Below the pieces are notes generated by a model that was not told the origin of the DNA, did not search any database, and saw only the letters and a program-made list of their open reading frames with translations. 64,000 nucleotides of DNA from Mariniblastus sp. (GTDB taxonomy: Bacteria > Planctomycetota > Planctomycetia > Pirellulales > Pirellulaceae), in the NCBI GenBank assembly GCA_014237975.1, contig JABACA010000009.1:1-64000 (forward strand), in the 5' to 3' direction. How positions within the stretch are numbered: the stretch's first letter is position 1; each line of letters opens with the position of its first letter. Below are positions 1-11,242 of this stretch, in pieces. The position numbers and the translations under genes were made by a program.

Positions 1-1
1 C

Positions 2-1240
2 CTCGATTTGGCGATCAAGGATCTGGTCGGAGGTGCTTTTGGGCATGCCGGGCAAAAGTGCTCAGCGACCAGCCTGGCGTTGGTGGAAAAAGAAGTTTAC
101 GACGACCCGCATTTTATGGAACAACTCAAAGACGCCGCCGAGAGTTTGGTGGTCGGCGGTTCCTGGAATATGTCCGCCGCGGTCACGCCGGTGATCCGTC
201 CTCCGGACAAGTACCTCGAGCAGGGCCTTCACCAACTGGAAGCGGGTGAAGAGTGGCTGATGAAACCGGAGATGGTCGACAATAATCCCTGTCTCTGGAA
301 ACCGGGAATTCGTATCGGCGTTCAGCCAGGATCTTGGTATCACACCAATGAGTGCTTTGGCCCGGTTCTTGGTTTGATTCGGGTCAACAACCTCGACCAT
401 GCAATTGAGATCCAGAACAGCAGTGATTTTGGCCTGACAGGTGGCCTGCATTCCTTGGATCCGAAGGAGATCGAGATATGGCGAGAGCGGGTTGAGGTAG
501 GAAATGCCTACATCAATCGTGGAACGACGGGTGCGATTGTCCAACGCCAGCCGTTTGGTGGCTGGAAAGATTCGTGTGTCGGCCCGGGTCCCAAAGCGGG
601 TGGACCGAATTATGTGGCGGCACTGGGTGATTGGAGTGAAACGGGTTTGCCGATGAAATCCGTCGAACTGGAGGGGGCGATCCAGGTGGCCCTGGATCAA
701 CTCAAGGCACTCTCCTTCGCAGAACAAGAGCTGGTTGCCTTGCAAGCGATCGCTGGAAGTTATGCCTATTGGTGGAAAAAAGAATTTTCCATCGAACATG
801 ATCCGAGCAAGGTTCATGGTGAAACCAACTGTTTTCGGTATGTGCCCCGTCCCTGGCACGTATTGAGAATCCAGGATGCCAACCAGGCCAATCACCAACT
901 GGCCCTTGCCAAGACAACCTTGGCCTGCCTGATCACCGGAACATCATTGCAGCTCAGCGTTAACGGCCCCGCCGGGTGGGCAACCGCGATTGGCCAAGTT
1001 GCAAGCGCCGACACAAGTCAGGAGTCGGACCAGCAACTTTCAGAGCGGCTAGGCAACATGAAGAACGGTACACTGCGGTTCCTGGGCGGCCACGATGTGA
1101 ATCTTTTTTCCCCGGAGAAAATTGGAAACATCCCTGTTCTTTCCTCTCCCGTTTTGGCTAATGGAAGACTTGAGCTACTCAACCATCTCCGCGAACAATC
1201 CATCTCGGAAACGGTCCATCGCTATGGCAATATTGTCTGA
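2..1240 (+). CDS. putA: Bifunctional proline dehydrogenase / glutamate-semialdehyde dehydrogenase, C-terminal part (ALDH domain plus C-terminal region); truncated by window start
   Basis: GHAGQKCSATSLALVEKEVYDD ALDH active-site segment and ECFGPVLGLIRV...NSSDFGLTGGLHSLD; reading frame is open to the window edge. Confidence 0.85.
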   Translation, partial: LDLAIKDLVGGAFGHAGQKCSATSLALVEKEVYDDPHFMEQLKDAAESLVVGGSWNMSAAVTPVIRPPDKYLEQGLHQLEAGEEWLMKPEMVDNNPCLWKPGIRIGVQPGSWYHTNECFGPVLGLIRVNNLDHAIEIQNSSDFGLTGGLHSLDPKEIEIWRERVEVGNAYINRGTTGAIVQRQPFGGWKDSCVGPGPKAGGPNYVAALGDWSETGLPMKSVELEGAIQVALDQLKALSFAEQELVALQAIAGSYAYWWKKEFSIEHDPSKVHGETNCFRYVPRPWHVLRIQDANQANHQLALAKTTLACLITGTSLQLSVNGPAGWATAIGQVASADTSQESDQQLSERLGNMKNGTLRFLGGHDVNLFSPEKIGNIPVLSSPVLANGRLELLNHLREQSISETVHRYGNIV

Positions 1241-1293
1241 TTCAGCGAGCGCTTGCAAAACGGTTTCCAGAAACGGAATTCGCCAGGGTTAAA

Positions 1294-1313
1294 AACGGTC
1301 GCTGGGGGCCGTT
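1294..1313. terminator. Possible hairpin between convergent putA and pyrD
   Basis: AACGGTC-GCTGGG-GGCCGTT inverted repeat in the convergent intergenic gap; no strong T tract. Confidence 0.35.
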
Positions 1314-1323
1314 AAGCCAATTA

Positions 1324-2451
1324 CTAGTGACCGGCCAGTTCTTTGAATCCGCCCACGGCTGCGGATATGTTTGGCAAGTTGTGTTTTTCCACCTGCCCTA
1401 ATAAGTAGCGATTGATTCTCTTGGCGGTGCCTGGACCGCCATAGACGAAGCCCGTGTAAAGCTGGATCAGCGAGGCTCCGGCCAGGATCATCTGCCAAGC
1501 GTCCTGGCCGCACATGATGCCGCCCACACCAATGATCGGTATGCGGTCCCCTACCCGAAGATAGAGTTGATGCACCAATTCGCGGCTGCGCTGCGTTAAT
1601 GGTGCGCCTGATAATCCCCCTGGCCCCAAGGCTTCCACGTGAGGTTCTGAGGTTGCTAGATTGTCTCGCGAAACGGTGGTGTTGGTTGCGATAATGCCAT
1701 TCAAATGAGTTGCTTCGACGACGTGCTGGAAATCATCCAACTGAAATTCAGTGACGTCCGGTGCAATTTTGAGAAAGACGGGACGTGGACTTACGTTCTG
1801 TTGGTTGGCCAACTTGAGATTGAGATCAGTGATGGCTGGAACCAGTTGCAACAGCTGCTGGCGATCTTGTAATTTCCTCAGCCCGGGTGTGTTGGGTGAG
1901 CTGACATTGATCGTGAAATAATCGGCATAGGGAAACAGCAGACGGAAACTTTTCAGGTAGTCTTCGATGGCACGATCTTCAGACACGACCTTGGTCTTGC
2001 CAATGTTGATACCAAGCGGATTGCCGGCCGGCCGGGGCAGGACGCGTTTGCAAAGCTGGTCGGCAACCCGTTCGGCTCCTGAGTTGTTGAACCCCATGCG
2101 ATTAATCAAAGCCCTGTCGGTTGGCAATCGAAACAGCCGTGGTTTGTCATTTCCCGGCTGGGCTTCTCCCGTAATCGTCCCAACTTCAATGTGACTGAAT
2201 CCGAGACAGCCGAGTTCCGTATACCAGCGGGCGTTTTTGTCAAAACCGGCGGCCAAGCCGACGGGGTTTGCGAACCGGATACCACCTACTTCGCATTCCA
2301 GTCGAGGATCGTCGACGGAGTGCCACTTGCGGTAGAGGTTCGACATCCCGGGTGTTTTCAGCAGGGCAGCATAGGTGGCCATTGACGTGTAGTGGGCTGT
2401 TTCTGCAGGCAGCAAAAATAACAGAGGTTTGGCGACCAAGTTCCAAAACAC
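1324..2451 (-). CDS. pyrD: Dihydroorotate dehydrogenase (quinone), class 2
   Basis: 375 aa; NPVGLAAGFDKNARW, NRMGFNNSGA, INVSSPNTPGLRKLQ, IGVGGIMCGQDAWQMILAGASLIQLYTG. Confidence 0.95.
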   Translation of the reverse strand: MFWNLVAKPLLFLLPAETAHYTSMATYAALLKTPGMSNLYRKWHSVDDPRLECEVGGIRFANPVGLAAGFDKNARWYTELGCLGFSHIEVGTITGEAQPGNDKPRLFRLPTDRALINRMGFNNSGAERVADQLCKRVLPRPAGNPLGINIGKTKVVSEDRAIEDYLKSFRLLFPYADYFTINVSSPNTPGLRKLQDRQQLLQLVPAITDLNLKLANQQNVSPRPVFLKIAPDVTEFQLDDFQHVVEATHLNGIIATNTTVSRDNLATSEPHVEALGPGGLSGAPLTQRSRELVHQLYLRVGDRIPIIGVGGIMCGQDAWQMILAGASLIQLYTGFVYGGPGTAKRINRYLLGQVEKHNLPNISAAVGGFKELAGH

Positions 2452-2559
2452 GGGCTGGTTGTTCCGATTGATGTTTCAGTAAACGTAATGCTGGGCGGAC
2501 GTTCCCGGAGTCCGAAGTAACGTTGATTCAAAACAGTTGCAACATTGAATTTGGACGGG

Positions 2560-4074
2560 CTACCAATTCAATCCAATGTCGTCACCACCCGTTCTTCGAT
2601 CCGTACCACCTTTAAGCGGTTCATCACGTTTGGAAACTGCCAATTCCCGGGCAGGCTCGTCGGCCGCCTGGTCGGCTTCTGCTTTTTTCACAGGGGCTGA
2701 CTGGGTTGCCTTGACGGACAGGGACATTTTTTGACTATCGCGATCGATCGATAATATCTTGACGGTGACCTGGTCTCCTTCGTTCAGGTAGTTCTTGACA
2801 GCGACTACCCGGTGGTGCGCGATTTCGGAAATGTGAACCAGTCCTTCGATTCCCGGTTCCAGTTTGACAAAAGCACCAAATTGCGCAATTCGTGTTACGG
2901 TTCCGTTTACCGTTTCGTTAACCGAGTATTTTTCATCAATTTTTGCCCACGGTTGTTCCATGGTATCCCGATGTGACAGCGAGATTTTTCCAGTATCGGG
3001 TTGAATCTTTTCGATTTTTACTTTGACAGATTCGCCTTCTTTCAAAATCTCTTTGGGGTGCGTCACGCGATCCCAACTCAGTTTGCTAATGTGAACCAGG
3101 CCTTCCACGCCGCCCAGATCAACAAAGGCTCCGAAATCCATCAACTTGGTAACCGTGCCATCCCGCAATTGCCCCACTTCCAGGGTTTTCATCAGTTCAG
3201 CCCGGTTGGCTTCGTTTTCCCGGTCGACAACAGCCCGGTGGCTGAGAATCAGGTTTTTCTTTTGAGGGTTAACTTCTGTAACAACACACTGCAGTTTCTT
3301 ATTAACATATTCACCGAAATTCTCGACACGAAATACGTCGATTTGGCTGGCGGGAATGAATCCCCTGATATTGTTAACCGAAGCTTCGAGTCCACCGGTG
3401 TTCGAACCGGTAACCCGCGCATCGACAATGGCACCTTCGGTCAAGTCGGACCAATCGCCAATCGAAACGGCTGCGCCCGGAATTGAGAGTTCGTACAGTC
3501 CGTCATCTTCGTTTCGTTCCTTGACAATCACCTCGATCAGTTGGCCATCCTCGGGCGCGGTCTTGAATTGGGTCAATGGTACCACACCTTCGAATTGACC
3601 TTTAACGGCCATAAAGACATTCTCACCATGAATCCGTGCTACGGTAGCCTTGACGCGGCTATTAGGTTCCAGTTCCGCGACGTCTTTCGGCATCCGGTCG
3701 ACGAGTGATTCCATCGACAGGTCACCCAGCGCAGCTTCGATTTCGGCTTCGACATCCTCGCCCAATCCCTCGGTCGAATGAACGGTCGTTTCGGTTTCGA
3801 CCGCATCATCATCGACAGTTGGGATAAGGTCCACTGGGTTGGCTTTGGCATGAGCGACCGCTTTTGGCTGACTGGGTGCGGCTTCTGCCACGTCCCGTTG
3901 GGTTCCAATCTGAATGCGGGGTTTGGCCGGTTGGATTTCGGATGGAGAGTTAGGTTCGCTGGTAACTTCGGTTGTACCCTGCGAAGGCTCGGGCTCCGCA
4001 CCTCCCTCGGTGCCAGTCGGTTTTGAGCCGGTGGACTGGTTTTCTAATTCGGATTCTTTGGATTCGTTATTCAT
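2560..4074 (-). CDS. rpsA: S1 RNA-binding domain protein (30S ribosomal protein S1-like, about four S1 repeats, acidic disordered N-terminus)
   Basis: Repeated S1 motifs: [54 protein letters not shown]. Confidence 0.8.
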   Translation of the reverse strand: MNNESKESELENQSTGSKPTGTEGGAEPEPSQGTTEVTSEPNSPSEIQPAKPRIQIGTQRDVAEAAPSQPKAVAHAKANPVDLIPTVDDDAVETETTVHSTEGLGEDVEAEIEAALGDLSMESLVDRMPKDVAELEPNSRVKATVARIHGENVFMAVKGQFEGVVPLTQFKTAPEDGQLIEVIVKERNEDDGLYELSIPGAAVSIGDWSDLTEGAIVDARVTGSNTGGLEASVNNIRGFIPASQIDVFRVENFGEYVNKKLQCVVTEVNPQKKNLILSHRAVVDRENEANRAELMKTLEVGQLRDGTVTKLMDFGAFVDLGGVEGLVHISKLSWDRVTHPKEILKEGESVKVKIEKIQPDTGKISLSHRDTMEQPWAKIDEKYSVNETVNGTVTRIAQFGAFVKLEPGIEGLVHISEIAHHRVVAVKNYLNEGDQVTVKILSIDRDSQKMSLSVKATQSAPVKKAEADQAADEPARELAVSKRDEPLKGGTDRRTGGDDIGLNW

Positions 4075-4224
4075 GAATGTTAACAAACTGGAGCCAAACG
4101 ACCTTTAGCCATGAGTCTTATCCCATGCAACGACTGTCAGTCACTATTAGAATTTCAATGGCAATGACTCGCAAGCGACAAATTCGATTAGCCGCAAAAT
4201 TGCCTGGTACCTTTCCGTATTGCG

Positions 4225-5694
4225 TCAATGATCGACACCCTTGGATAAGAGGTCGAATTCATCGGTTCGAAAAGGGGATGCGGGTAGCCCGGCGGAATTA
4301 ATCAAGTTAGGTTCCGCCGTATCTTCCCAGCTAAACCGTACCGCTACGGGCTTTGCAACCTCGGGACTTGAAACGATGACGGTGTCACCATCAATCTGTG
4401 CCGATGCGGGGACAAACTGCTGGTCATCGCCGCTGATCAGGAAATGGGTAAGTTCCTTATCGGGACTGCGAATCTTGAGTCCATCGGCCAGGTGATCAAA
4501 TGTCAATCGAATCTTGTTACCTTCAATCGAGAAGTCCTTGAAAATCGGACCACTCATGGGTTGCGGGGAGGTTGAAATAGAATCTTTGTAAACTCCGCCC
4601 AATGCCCATAGCGCCAGGCGTTTGCCCACGTCCTGTTTGTTTTTTGGATGAATGTCGCTGACATTTCCGATATCCGTCGTAACGGCCATGCCGACGTTGT
4701 CCAGGTTCTTCAATGTTTTGAGCTGGGCTTGCCAAACTTCCGGCAGGGCTTGAGGGGCTTGTTTGCTATACCGGAAAGGGGCCAGTTGTACAAAATAAAA
4801 CGGGAAATCGCCCTGATTAAAATCTTTTCGCCAGCTCTTAATCATGGTTGGAAACAGATGTTCGTACTGGGCTCCACGGCCCACGTTTGCTTCGCCTTGG
4901 TACCAGATGACGCCCTGAAAGCCATAACCTTTTAGCGGAGCAATCATGGCGTTATACAAGTTGCCTGGACGATGTTGACTGGTTGGCTGATTCTTGTCAG
5001 CCCAAAACTCCAGCAGGGGGGCGTATCGCTCGTCCGCTTGCAGGGCGGATTCCGGGGTCCATGCCTCGCATCGAGTGCCTCCCCAAGAGGTATTAATCAG
5101 ACCAATTGGGACGTCCATCTCTTTGCTGAGCTGTTTTGCGAACTGATACGCTGTGGCTGAAAATCCTTGGATCGATTCGGGAGAACAGCAGACCCATGGT
5201 TCAACTTTGGCAAACTCCGACTGCGGTTTCGAAATCGCACTGTTGGAAACAGTGAACAACCGGATATTCGGGTAATTCTTGGCGTCTTCGAGTTCGACTT
5301 CGGGATTCAATGCTTTTTTGTTTGGCCATGCCATGTTCGATTGGCCGCTGCAAACCCAAACTTCACCCACCATGACATCGGAAACAAGGACTCGAGTGTC
5401 ACTTGATTCGGAGGCGATTAGCAGTTCGTAAGGGCCACCCGCGTTGCCGGTTTGAATCGTCGTTGACCAACGTCCATTGGCGTCAGCCTGGGCGTTTTTT
5501 TCTTGTTTGTCAAACGTGATCGTCAGTTTTTCTTTGGGATCGGCAGTCCCCCATATTCTCAGGTTGGAGTTTTGCTGCATCACCATGTGATCGGAGAATA
5601 TCTTTGGAAGCGTAATATCCGACCAGGCCACCGCAGGTAGCCAGGCCAATATAAAAGCAATCAATAGTGAGCGGGCAAAAAGAAATCCCATCAA
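4225..5694 (-). CDS. Sialate O-acetylesterase-like SGNH hydrolase
   Basis: VCSGQSNMAWP, PIGLINTSWGGTRCEAWTP, GVIWYQGEANV, signal peptide. Confidence 0.88.
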   Translation of the reverse strand: MMGFLFARSLLIAFILAWLPAVAWSDITLPKIFSDHMVMQQNSNLRIWGTADPKEKLTITFDKQEKNAQADANGRWSTTIQTGNAGGPYELLIASESSDTRVLVSDVMVGEVWVCSGQSNMAWPNKKALNPEVELEDAKNYPNIRLFTVSNSAISKPQSEFAKVEPWVCCSPESIQGFSATAYQFAKQLSKEMDVPIGLINTSWGGTRCEAWTPESALQADERYAPLLEFWADKNQPTSQHRPGNLYNAMIAPLKGYGFQGVIWYQGEANVGRGAQYEHLFPTMIKSWRKDFNQGDFPFYFVQLAPFRYSKQAPQALPEVWQAQLKTLKNLDNVGMAVTTDIGNVSDIHPKNKQDVGKRLALWALGGVYKDSISTSPQPMSGPIFKDFSIEGNKIRLTFDHLADGLKIRSPDKELTHFLISGDDQQFVPASAQIDGDTVIVSSPEVAKPVAVRFSWEDTAEPNLINSAGLPASPFRTDEFDLLSKGVDH

Positions 5695-6046
5695 AGGTTA
5701 CCAGTCGTTACTTGTAGTTGGGTCGGCGTCAACAATAAAGAAACCGAATCGAGCTTCAAACTTGTTCCATTCTAGCCGACTGCGATTATTTTCTCCAGCG
5801 ACCAAGTCGGGATCCAAGAAAACACGGTTTGAATGTACTCGGGCAAGCGTTTGGTATTTTCGGGTTTATTGCCTTGCCAGCAATCGACACCCAGGCTTCC
5901 GGAGTTTTAACGAATCTGACAGACAGTCTATTTTTGGTCCGGTTGCGCGAAATTTCCAAATCGAGTTTTCCAGACAGCCAGGAACCTGGGGTCAGTGATT
6001 CGGCCGGCTCCATTTGCCGAGTAGATGACAGCCGCGACCAGCCCTG

Positions 6047-9000
6047 TCAGGCAGGCTGATCTTTGGAGGGAGCCGTTTCCCATTTTGGGTCATGGGGGCC
6101 GGCAGCCGAATCCAATGACTCGCTTGTCTGGGACGGTGGCATGTCGGAGGAGGGATTGCTTACCTGCTTTCGCCTTACAGGCCATTGCTGAAAGTAGGAT
6201 TTAACCTCGATCATCATGCTCAATAAGGTGGGGATCAGGACCAATGTAAAGATGGTAGACAGGAGCAAACCTCCCAGGATGACGCTGCCCAGGCCACGAT
6301 ATAGTTCGCTCCCGGCACCCGGGAAAAAAACCAGCGGAGACAAACCAAAGACGGTCGTCGTTGTCGTCATGAAAATGGGTCGGATTCGGGTTTGGATACT
6401 TTGCAAGATTGCCTCGGACGAGTTCTTGCCCTCATCCATGAAGTGTAGTGTTTGATGCACTAGAAGGATTGCATTGTTGACGACCGTGCCAATCAAAATG
6501 ATAAAACCGAGCATGGTCAACACATCAAGGTTTTGAATCGGTTCACTGCGAAACTGCAAATAGTAACCCAGCAAGTGCAGTCCCAGGATGCCGCCGACAG
6601 CGCCCATCGGAACGGCCAGGATAATGATCAAAGGGTAGAGCCATGATTCGAACAGGGCCGCCATCAACAGGTAGGTGATCAGCACAGCCAACAAAAGGTT
6701 CCATTTGAGGGCCGTCCAGGTTTCCTCTAACTTGTCGGCGGTACCGCTCAAATTGACTTTGTATTCCATACCCAGAATGCCTTGGTCCTCGAGTGGAACA
6801 ACAATTTCCTTGTTGATCATGGCAACGGCGTCTTCCAATGATAAGTCGACTGGAGGAGAAACAGAAATCGTAATGGCCCGTTCCCGTTCCCGGTGGTTTA
6901 CCTGTTCCGGTCCACTGCCGATCGTGACATCGGCAATCGCATCGACGCGAACCGGGTCGGGAAACTCCCGGGTAGCGATATGGTTGGAGGCGATATCCTG
7001 GGAGTTGGCGGAAAAGTCTTCGTCGGCCATGATGACAAGGTCGATTTTCTCACCGCCAATAAAATAATCGGTTGCATACGCACCATCGACCATGGCATTG
7101 ATCGCGTAACCGAGTTGGCGATTGGTGATACCCGCTGCGTTGGCCTGCTCCGGTTTTAATACGACGTGCAACTCCGGGCTGGCCAAATCAAGGCTGGGTT
7201 CCGGTTTGGCCTGTGTTTCTTCCGGAAAAGAAGTCTTGATTTGCCGCATGACGTCACTGCCAATAGAGACCAGTCGAGGTAGTTCTGGCCCCGTTATTTC
7301 GATATCGATGTTGCGTCCGCCCGACAGGCCACGGCCAAAAATACTGGTTTGATAGGCGACCACAATCGAGCCGGGAAATCGACTGCGGAACTTATCCCGA
7401 ATCAGATCTATCAACTGGCGAGCCTTCAAAGGGTCGTGGGCCCGTAAACCAATGAATACGCTTTGACCGCGGGCAACATAGAAAAAGTCGGCAATCGTCG
7501 GGTAGTCCAGCTGGGTGGTGTCCTCCAGTTCCGGATTGACGTCCCAATACGGCCGCAACTCTTCCTCTACCGCTTCGCCCATTTTGGCCAATTCCTGGAT
7601 GTTGTATCCGGGCGGCGGCAACACACTGCATATGATCAAATTGCGATTGCCGCTTGGCAGGTATTCAACCTTGGGCATGAGCAGGTAGGCCAGTCCGAAG
7701 GCTCCGCTAAGGATGGCCGCTACCACCGCAATCCGAGTAAGCCAACTTCGTTGAATAAAACGATTGATGTTTAAAATCAGGTTCGTAAAACCTTGTCCAA
7801 AGGCGACCAAGGCTCGTTGAATTGCGCCTGGCGGTCGTACAGGTGCCCGGTCAAAGACCTGCAACATTCGGGCAGATGCGGTCGGGATTACGATGACTGA
7901 AACAACCAGTGATAGTCCCACTGCCGCACTGATGGCCAATGCGATATCGGCAAATAGCTGGCCAGCCTCGCCCTGTAGAAAAATGACCGGTAAAAACACG
8001 GCCAAGGTTGTCAGCGTGCTGGCCAAAACAGCTCCCCAGACTTCGGAGACCGCTTTTTGGGCCGCGATGACAGGTTGATATCCTAGCTGGTAATAACGAA
8101 AGATGTTCTCGAGGACAACGACTGCGTTATCGACAAGCATGCCCACTGCAAATGCCAGCCCGGCCAAACTGATGACATTCAATGACCGGTCGAGTCCGTT
8201 GAGGACAAGAAATGTACCGACAATACTGGTCGGTATGGCGATGGCGACCACCAAAGTTCCGCGGGCAAACCAGAGTCCAGCCAGCAGGATCAAGGCCAGG
8301 GTGATGACGAAAAACCAGGTTGAAATGAAGACGGCTGCCAGGGCCGACGCTGCCAGGATAGGAACAAAAAGAATAGCTCGCGCGTTGAGGTGCAGAAACA
8401 GCATCAAGATAATGACGGTCAAAGCGCCGCCCAGGATGATGTTCTGTTGGACCAGGCCTACCGCGGATTTGATATATACGGTTTCATCATAAACCTGGGA
8501 TAAAACCAGGTTGTTGCGGGCCAGCACGCCGTCGTTCAGGTGCTGGACTTCCTGTTTCAACTGTTCCATCACATTGATGACGTTGGACCCGGAGTCCCGC
8601 GAACAGGTCACCGACAGGTTGGTGGTGCCAAAACGACGAACAAACCCGGTCGGTTTTTGGTAGCCAATTTTGACTTTGGCCACATCGCGGACGTAAATCG
8701 GCCGACCGTTGTCACTGGTAATGATCTGGTTTTCAACTTGTTGCAAGTCACGGTACTGACCGAGCGTGCGAACGACATAACGCCGCTTGCCCTCCCAAAA
8801 ATCTCCCGCCGAAACATCCGTGTTATCCTGGATCAGCGCCTGTCGCAAATCATCAATCGTCAAACCCCGTGATGCCAGTCGGTTCGGATCAACGATTACC
8901 TGTAGCTGTCGAATTTCACCACCACGCACTTCGGCATCGGCAACACCCGCGATTCGTTCAAATTGGGCTTCAATGGCATCCTCGGCAAATTTGCGATACT

Positions 9001-9667
9001 CCGGGACACTTATTTGAGTTGGCAGCAACACCTCGCACTCGGGATGTTTTTTTGCAAGTTCTCGCAATCGAAAGGCCAACAACCCTGTATTGGTTGAGTC
9101 GAGGACTCGTTGTATTTCCTCTTTAAGATCTGGATGCTGCTGCGCAAATGCTGCAAACGTTTCTGGCGAAGGAGGCCGGGCGCTCAAGATAAACCACGCG
9201 ATAGGTCGATCCGAAGTGCTGGAAGTCCGGATCACCGGTTTATCTGCGTCCAGTGGGTATTCGCGAACCTGTTGTAGTTGACTGTTGACTTTCAGTACTG
9301 CTTCTTGCATGTTGGTGCCAACCAGGAATTCAAGCGTGATTTCTCCACTGGAGTCCGAACATTCCGATGACATTTTTGTAATGCCCTCGACGCTCTTCAG
9401 TTGTTCTTCCTGTTCGTTGACAATTTCTTTTTCGATTTCTTGAGGACTCGCTCCCGGCCAGCGGGTCCGGACAGAAACTCTGGGCCGCTCAACGTCCGGC
9501 GACATCTGCATCGGCATATTGATCATCGCCAATAACCCAAACATCATTAACAGAATGACGCCCACGGCTACTTTTACGGGATTATCAATAAACCAGGTGG
9601 TAGGATGCACGCTTCGCCTTGATCCGATGGATAGGAAGGGAGGGGCTGTGATAATTGCCTGTGGCAA
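6047..9667 (-). CDS. Efflux RND transporter permease subunit (AcrB/MdtB-like)
   Basis: 1206 aa; RVSVRTRWPGASPQEIEKEIVNEQEE, GMLVDNAVVVLENIFR, IGTVVNNAILLVHQT, two TM/porter halves. Confidence 0.93.
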   Translation of the reverse strand: MPQAIITAPPFLSIGSRRSVHPTTWFIDNPVKVAVGVILLMMFGLLAMINMPMQMSPDVERPRVSVRTRWPGASPQEIEKEIVNEQEEQLKSVEGITKMSSECSDSSGEITLEFLVGTNMQEAVLKVNSQLQQVREYPLDADKPVIRTSSTSDRPIAWFILSARPPSPETFAAFAQQHPDLKEEIQRVLDSTNTGLLAFRLRELAKKHPECEVLLPTQISVPEYRKFAEDAIEAQFERIAGVADAEVRGGEIRQLQVIVDPNRLASRGLTIDDLRQALIQDNTDVSAGDFWEGKRRYVVRTLGQYRDLQQVENQIITSDNGRPIYVRDVAKVKIGYQKPTGFVRRFGTTNLSVTCSRDSGSNVINVMEQLKQEVQHLNDGVLARNNLVLSQVYDETVYIKSAVGLVQQNIILGGALTVIILMLFLHLNARAILFVPILAASALAAVFISTWFFVITLALILLAGLWFARGTLVVAIAIPTSIVGTFLVLNGLDRSLNVISLAGLAFAVGMLVDNAVVVLENIFRYYQLGYQPVIAAQKAVSEVWGAVLASTLTTLAVFLPVIFLQGEAGQLFADIALAISAAVGLSLVVSVIVIPTASARMLQVFDRAPVRPPGAIQRALVAFGQGFTNLILNINRFIQRSWLTRIAVVAAILSGAFGLAYLLMPKVEYLPSGNRNLIICSVLPPPGYNIQELAKMGEAVEEELRPYWDVNPELEDTTQLDYPTIADFFYVARGQSVFIGLRAHDPLKARQLIDLIRDKFRSRFPGSIVVAYQTSIFGRGLSGGRNIDIEITGPELPRLVSIGSDVMRQIKTSFPEETQAKPEPSLDLASPELHVVLKPEQANAAGITNRQLGYAINAMVDGAYATDYFIGGEKIDLVIMADEDFSANSQDIASNHIATREFPDPVRVDAIADVTIGSGPEQVNHRERERAITISVSPPVDLSLEDAVAMINKEIVVPLEDQGILGMEYKVNLSGTADKLEETWTALKWNLLLAVLITYLLMAALFESWLYPLIIILAVPMGAVGGILGLHLLGYYLQFRSEPIQNLDVLTMLGFIILIGTVVNNAILLVHQTLHFMDEGKNSSEAILQSIQTRIRPIFMTTTTTVFGLSPLVFFPGAGSELYRGLGSVILGGLLLSTIFTLVLIPTLLSMMIEVKSYFQQWPVRRKQVSNPSSDMPPSQTSESLDSAAGPHDPKWETAPSKDQPA

Positions 9668-9703
9668 TCACGGTTAGCTCGTTTAAAAAGTTCTTGATTG
9701 AAC

Positions 9704-11020
9704 TTAGCTTTTCGGAATGGTCTCCGTTTCCAGGCGTGTTACGCTGACGGCCTGACCGGCCCGAAGACGTTCGTTGCCCTGCAGGACAACCGTATCATTT
9801 TCAGAGATATCTCCAATAATCTGGATCCACTCACCGACGGCGGCGCCGGTTTTTACTGAAACGCTTGATACGCTGGAAGTGGACCCATTCTTGTTGACGA
9901 CCCAGATCGATGGATTCAGCGCGCCCAGTACCAGCGCGTCTTTTTTTACCATCAACATTTCAACTTGGTTGCCAATTCCAAGTTCGACACGACCAATCAT
10001 GCCCGGTTGCAACATGTAAGAATCACCTATCATCTCGTTGCTGATGCGAATCTTCACGGGAAACGATCGCAGCTTTAAATCGGCCTGGGGTACAATGCGC
10101 TGTATTTTCCCGGTAAATGGTTTTTCGATACCGTCGACATTGAGTTTCACCGTATCGGCTCCGTTACCCAGCGACTGTTGCAATCGATTGATGTACGACT
10201 GTGGCACATGGATGATGATTTCGATTGGATCAAGTTGTACCATCTCAACCAAAACCTGTCCTGCAGTTGCCCAGTCACCGACTTCGGTTAACTTTCGAGT
10301 GACGAACCCGTCAAAGGGTGCCCGGATGGTGTATTTTTGTCGCAGATCTTTCAAGCGTAAAAGTTCCTGTTGGGCGACTGCAACCAACGATTTGGATTGT
10401 GAGATTCGAATTTCTTTGGTTGCTTCAAATTGTCTTAAAGAGATGGCTGCCGCGGTTGATAACTGCCGGTTGATTTGAAACTTGAGCTTGGCCTGTTCCA
10501 GCTCAAGTGTCGAAACGGATTCCTGCATGTTTTCGATGCGGCGAAATTCTGCTTCGGCATTGGCGTAGATGGCTGCCGTCTCGGTGGCTTTGGCCTGGGC
10601 TAATTCGAGTTCCGTTGGCATTTTTGTGAGCATTTCGTCCAACGCTTGCTCGGCGATTTTCAACTGGATTTCGGCAGCGCCAATTTCAATTTCAAGTGTT
10701 CCGGTTCTTAAACGAACCAGTGGCTGGCCGGCGAGATCGGGATCATTAGTTGAATGGGAATCAACGGCAACGGGGTCACCCGCTTCAACCAATACGTCAA
10801 TGACCCGCCCTGCAACGGCCGTGCCGACCATTGCCTTGCGGACGGGTTGCACGGTCCCAATAAACGAATGTTGAGTGGACCGTTTTATTTTGATGACTTT
10901 AGCGGCCACCACGGTGGCCAGCTCGTCGCCGCCTCGTTGGCCAAATCCAGCTTTGCCTGGCAACAAAGAGGCAGTAAGGAGACAGGTTGCGGCAATCATG
11001 AATCTTCTGAATGGCATCAA
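9704..11020 (-). CDS. Efflux RND transporter periplasmic adaptor (membrane fusion) subunit
   Basis: 438 aa; YTIRAPFDGFVTRKLTEVGDWATAGQVLVEMVQLDP; directly upstream of the RND permease on the same strand. Confidence 0.9.
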   Translation of the reverse strand: MMPFRRFMIAATCLLTASLLPGKAGFGQRGGDELATVVAAKVIKIKRSTQHSFIGTVQPVRKAMVGTAVAGRVIDVLVEAGDPVAVDSHSTNDPDLAGQPLVRLRTGTLEIEIGAAEIQLKIAEQALDEMLTKMPTELELAQAKATETAAIYANAEAEFRRIENMQESVSTLELEQAKLKFQINRQLSTAAAISLRQFEATKEIRISQSKSLVAVAQQELLRLKDLRQKYTIRAPFDGFVTRKLTEVGDWATAGQVLVEMVQLDPIEIIIHVPQSYINRLQQSLGNGADTVKLNVDGIEKPFTGKIQRIVPQADLKLRSFPVKIRISNEMIGDSYMLQPGMIGRVELGIGNQVEMLMVKKDALVLGALNPSIWVVNKNGSTSSVSSVSVKTGAAVGEWIQIIGDISENDTVVLQGNERLRAGQAVSVTRLETETIPKS

Positions 11021-11242
11021 TTAAGTCTATTGCGAAAAAGGGAGATGGGAATTTCCTGAGGAACTCTATTGTACTACGATTAGCACCCTGCAAAACGCAT
11101 TGATTGAAAAGCAGAATTCAATTGCCGGCTGCCCAGGGCCAGGTCGGTTCCGAGAGAGAATGGGCCCCATGGCGTGTGACCTGCCCATTCGAGCTCGGAA
11201 GTCTTGCAATCGTCCGGATTTGGGATGGATCGTTGCCGCCGA

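Noticed and set aside
62-898. 278-aa minus-strand ORF opposite putA
   Set aside because: Shadow ORF; the plus strand encodes clear ALDH motifs and the minus translation has no recognisable domain.
5786-6059. Short ORFs on both strands in the gap between the RND permease and the sialate esterase
   Set aside because: No RBS support, no recognisable motif, both strands open; could be a pseudogene remnant but cannot be shown from sequence alone.
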